In this document: in pieces, positions 62,131 through 64,000 of the stretch | Layout: every line of letters begins with the position of its first letter | Position numbering within the stretch: the first letter of the stretch is position 1 | Notes under the pieces: model-generated | Told to the model about the DNA's origin: nothing | Database searches by the model: none | The model's input: only the letters and a program-made list of their open reading frames with translations | Made by a program: the position numbers and the translations under genes | Source of the DNA: Latrodectus hesperus | Taxonomy: Eukaryota > Arthropoda > Arachnida > Araneae > Theridiidae | DNA length: 64,000 nucleotides | Direction: 5' to 3' | Assembly: GCA_037975125.1 (NCBI GenBank) | Contig: CM075853.1 | Coordinates: 33,372,613 to 33,436,612, forward strand

Positions 62131-64000
62131 TTTCTTTTTTCCACCTCAATATGTATTTCTAGGAAATATAATAAGAAACTGTTGAAAGATGTTATTATTT
62201 ATCATTCTTACACTACAGAGTCCTCTTGTTAGAGTTCTTTAATTAAAAACTATTCTCCAAATGTCGAAATAAATGTGTATATAGACTTCAGATGCAGCTG
62301 CATGTATTTTAAAAATTATTTTCCATACATTGAATGTATTTGAATGAAAGGAAAACAAATAATTATATTTGATATAAGAATTGATATTATTTGTCGTTTT
62401 TGTTAATTAATTTTAAATATATTTCTAAATAATAATTAATGAAAATGAAGTACATTTTTGAAATCCTAATATATTTAAAGCTAATAAAAATAATAGAATA
62501 TTTAGAATTTGAATAGGGATTATTAACTTTATTTGAATCCTTTAAACTCAATGCTTCCAAAAACTAAAACACTTTAAGACAGTAATGTAGTCAATTTCAT
62601 TAAAATTTTTGCAATGTATTCTTAAGAGTCATGGTTAAGTTGCTTTGAAAAATGAAGTTCTTTAAAATTTTGAAACTCATATTGACAAACTCTTTAGATT
62701 TATTTGCTTCAAAAATATATTTTATACTCATCATATCAATATTTAAAAATATATAAAAATATATTTAAAAAATTATATATTCTAGATTTTTTGAATTTTT
62801 CTAGCTTAAAATAATCTAGAATTATACTTTCTGTCTATGTAGCAAAAGTACTTTAAAGATAACCCTATACTACAAAACCCTAAATGTTTTATTTCTTCAG
62901 ATGAAAGCAAAACCTACATAGATAAATTTGATATATTTATAATTAATCCTCCTAAATAAAGTAATTTTTATTTTGAAATATTTTTTGTTGCAGAATAACT
63001 TATAAATCAGTAATCGATACCTTTAGTAAAAATTCTGAAGTAAATAAAACAATAAATTATTCATATTAAAAATGTACTGGTTATTATGTACTCGTGTATG
63101 CAAAAGTTCGATTTGTTTTATTAGAATCATAAAATGCTTATCGAGTCTATGTTACGATAGTGATGTATCATTACGTTTTAAAGCATGCAAATAGTATTAA
63201 GAAAATAGTTTCAAATAGCTAAAACTATAATGCTGTTGATAACACATGATTAATATATTCTTTGTAATAAATTTTATTTATTTAAACTGAGTTATGGTTT
63301 TGAGACGCATTTTTTATATATATTTGTTTATATCTTGACATTTCTTGGTATCTTTTCTCCAGGTAAATTTAATTAAGTAGATTTTCAATTTATCTCTTTT
63401 AGTGTTGCAAGAGTTTCTACGAAATTATTTCTCATTAATAACTTCCTATCTCCGTTGGGTGTCTTTCGCAAAAATATGAGCAGATTGTCAGAAAGAAATA
63501 TTTTTAATAAGAGTCACTTTCTCCTGAAAAACAAAATATTCTTTCATAAAAAAGCTTCTTTTTTATGTAACGGTGTTTTACCGAAAGGAAATATTTAATG
63601 TAAATACGTCTTTTGTACTTCCTTCAAGATTTCACTATATGAAAATATTTTATGATACATTTTTTATCGACAGATTTTTATAATATAATATAGTTCTTAT
63701 TTTTGCTTAGTTAAAAAGAAAAAAGTTATTTTCACCTAATATCAAAAACAAAGATCTTCTTTTGTATTAGTTTCAATTTAATAAACTGATAAGTCTTTCA
63801 TTCACTTAGAAGCTTACTTTCAGATGAAAAAACTGCAATTCAAATTTAACTATAATTAAATAAAGAGATATTAATAAATTTATCACATATTGTCTAAGTT
63901 TATATTTTCTACAAAGCACACTGTAAATTAAAATTGAAATTTTTGTTCATTTTGCTAGTTTTTCTTATAAATTCAAGTTAATTATATTAAATCAAACCAT
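62131..64000. other. A+T-rich non-coding stretch to the window end
   Basis: No gene is supportable. A segment at about 63365-63635 carries TTTAATTAAG and later CTTCCTTCAAGATTTC, which faintly recall the R1 core and end blocks, but the spacing (about 250 bp) and identity are too poor to call a fourth copy. Confidence 0.55.

Noticed and set aside
63365..63635. Fourth copy of repeat R1
   Set aside because: Only faint similarity to the core and end blocks, with about double the spacing and no middle block.

Overview
The window looks like nuclear DNA from a chelicerate, most likely an araneomorph spider. It is strongly A+T-rich. It holds seven long (TA)n microsatellites (about 1.3 kb in total), several families of tRNA-derived SINEs, a decayed Tc1/mariner transposon whose transposase reads like the Tc1 copies common in orb-weaver genomes, and fragments of non-LTR retrotransposons. 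The spider assignment is an inference from remembered family resemblance, not from a search. No intact host protein gene, rRNA, tRNA or CRISPR array could be supported. It reads as intergenic or long-intron sequence.

Layout. 1-18.4 kb: A+T-rich DNA with an old SINE (family B, 3.75-3.91 kb), a (TA)n tract abutting a SINE C copy (6.84-7.12 kb), one copy of an unclassified dispersed repeat I call R1 (about 8.0-8.13 kb), a retroelement-type zinc-knuckle fragment preceded by an acceptor-like site (12.8-13.0 kb), and a second (TA)n tract (17.5 kb). 18.5-20.1 kb: a SINE-like tRNA head followed by the Tc1 element, which has frameshifts, nonsense codons, a foreign segment near its C-terminus and no visible 3' inverted repeat. 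22-30 kb: three (TA)n tracts, R1 copy 2, and a SINE C copy with a 14-bp target-site duplication (TSD). 30.05-30.85 kb: a LINE flanked by a 13-bp TSD with both ends present but nearly all of its coding interior missing. 31-48 kb: mostly featureless, with R1 copy 3, a near full-length SINE C, several perfect inverted repeats, and weak protein-like remnants (33.2, 36.6-37.0, 48.8-49.06 kb). 49.1-49.6 kb: SINE A interrupted by SINE B with a 14-bp TSD. 54-59 kb: two SINE D copies in opposite orientation, each with its own TSD, a second SINE A, and the C-terminal remnant of another DDE transposase. 61.8-62.1 kb: an unexplained island of higher GC.

The most unusual signals are (1) R1, a block-conserved repeat present three times in two orientations that fits no family I recognise; (2) a recurring class of long perfect inverted repeats with short or no loops and mutually unrelated sequences, suggesting repeated local inverted duplication by template switching; (3) the internally deleted LINE with intact ends; and (4) the short segment inside the Tc1 element that carries a second copy of part of its own transposase sequence.
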